The notes below the pieces were generated by a model, which saw only the letters and a list, made by a program, of their open reading frames with translations, had not been told where the DNA came from and ran no database searches. 64,000 nucleotides of DNA from Arthrobacter mangrovi. Lineage in GTDB: Bacteria > Actinomycetota > Actinomycetes > Actinomycetales > Micrococcaceae. Below, in pieces: positions 63,539-64,000 of the stretch (its first letter is position 1; every line of letters starts with the position of its first letter). The stretch is taken from assembly GCF_026011795.1 (NCBI RefSeq), contig NZ_BRVS01000004.1, positions 248,001-312,000 of the forward strand, read 5' to 3'. Position numbers and translations under genes: made by a program.

Positions 63539-64000
63539 GTGAAGTTCAGAGTTGATCGGGATGTCCTGGCTGAGGCCGTTACGTGGACAGCCCGCTCGCT
63601 GTCTCCTCGCCCACCTGTCCCCGTGCTTTCGGGTCTGCTTATCAACGCCGAAAACGGCACGGTGAGCCTGGCCAGCTTCGACTACGAAATCTCGGCACGT
63701 CTCCAGATCCCCGCCGAAGTCAGCGAAGAAGGAACGATTTTGGTCTCGGGACGGCTGCTGGCCGATATCTCCCGCAGCCTGCCGTCGGCGCCGGTCGATA
63801 TCGAAACGGACGGATCCAAGGTCACGCTCACGTGCCGCAGCAGCCGGTTCAACCTGGCCACCATGCCGGTCGCGGACTACCCCGAACTCCCTGCGCTGCC
63901 GGAAACCAGCGGAATTGTCGACGGAGACGCCTTCGCCGAAGCCGTCAGCCAGGTCATCATCGCTGCCAGCCGCGACGACACTCTGCCGATCCTCACCGGC
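63539..64000 (+). CDS. dnaN: DNA polymerase III beta clamp, N-terminal part (runs off window)
   Basis: From GTG 63539 the frame is open to the window end and gives 154 residues: MKFRVDRDVLAEAVTWTARSL, ASFDYEISARLQIPAEV, GRLLADISRSLP and NLATMPVADYPELP, the first domain of the sliding clamp. It follows dnaA, as in nearly all actinobacteria. The C-terminal two domains are outside the window. Confidence 0.96.
   Translation, partial: MKFRVDRDVLAEAVTWTARSLSPRPPVPVLSGLLINAENGTVSLASFDYEISARLQIPAEVSEEGTILVSGRLLADISRSLPSAPVDIETDGSKVTLTCRSSRFNLATMPVADYPELPALPETSGIVDGDAFAEAVSQVIIAASRDDTLPILTG

Overview
The window is high-G+C actinobacterial DNA, most likely from an Arthrobacter-like member of the Micrococcaceae. 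Evidence: the N-carbamoylsarcosine amidase reads as a very close relative of the Arthrobacter enzyme; the block murJ - trxB - trxA - cwlM-like - parB - parA - rsmG - jag - yidC - yidD - rnpA - rpmH - dnaA - dnaN is the classical actinobacterial origin region; GTG starts are common. The right end therefore lies at the chromosomal origin (oriC about 60.9-63.5 kb).

Layout. 1-0.5 kb: 5' part of a membrane glycosyltransferase-like gene. 0.6-7.5 kb: a nonulosonic (sialic) acid operon with a CMP-sialate synthetase/phosphatase fusion, NeuB, a GT2 glycosyltransferase and three polysialyltransferase-like proteins. 7.5-14.7 kb: catalase, topoisomerase IB, a small lipoprotein/membrane operon, inositol-1-phosphate synthase and an acyltransferase. 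14.8-25.1 kb: a creatinine-branch (N-methylhydantoin) island with N-carbamoylsarcosine amidase, a fused ATP-dependent N-methylhydantoinase, two MFS transporters and two paralogous IclR regulators; a shared 17-bp palindrome abuts a -10 box in front of one transporter and in front of the hydantoinase. 25.2-29.7 kb: small conserved proteins (one apparently frameshifted DUF4193 gene), a 3-hydroxyacyl-CoA dehydrogenase and formate-THF ligase. 30.3-41.6 kb: a nine-gene minus-strand sugar/tetritol operon (dehydrogenase, ABC importer, DhaK-DhaL kinase, RpiB-type isomerase, SDR, FGGY kinase, HAD phosphatase) with a divergent SorC-type regulator. 41.7-50.6 kb: phosphoglycerate-mutase-like protein, CCA-adding enzyme, Nudix hydrolase, MurJ, a pseudokinase-like membrane protein, thioredoxin reductase, thioredoxin and a catalytically degenerate CwlM-like protein. 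55.1-64.0 kb: parB to dnaN.

The most striking element is 50.6-55.1 kb: about 4.5 kb with no credible gene, visibly lower G+C than its flanks, carrying ten parS-like 14-mers (consensus GTTCCACGTGAAAC) plus one weak copy. Two more parS sites lie inside the parB and parA coding sequences. I read this as a compact centromere-like ParB-loading region directly next to parAB and 6-12 kb from oriC.

Bases 63539-64000 are the start of dnaN, and 1-505 the start of a minus-strand gene; both run off the window. No tRNA, rRNA, IS element, prophage or CRISPR array was seen.
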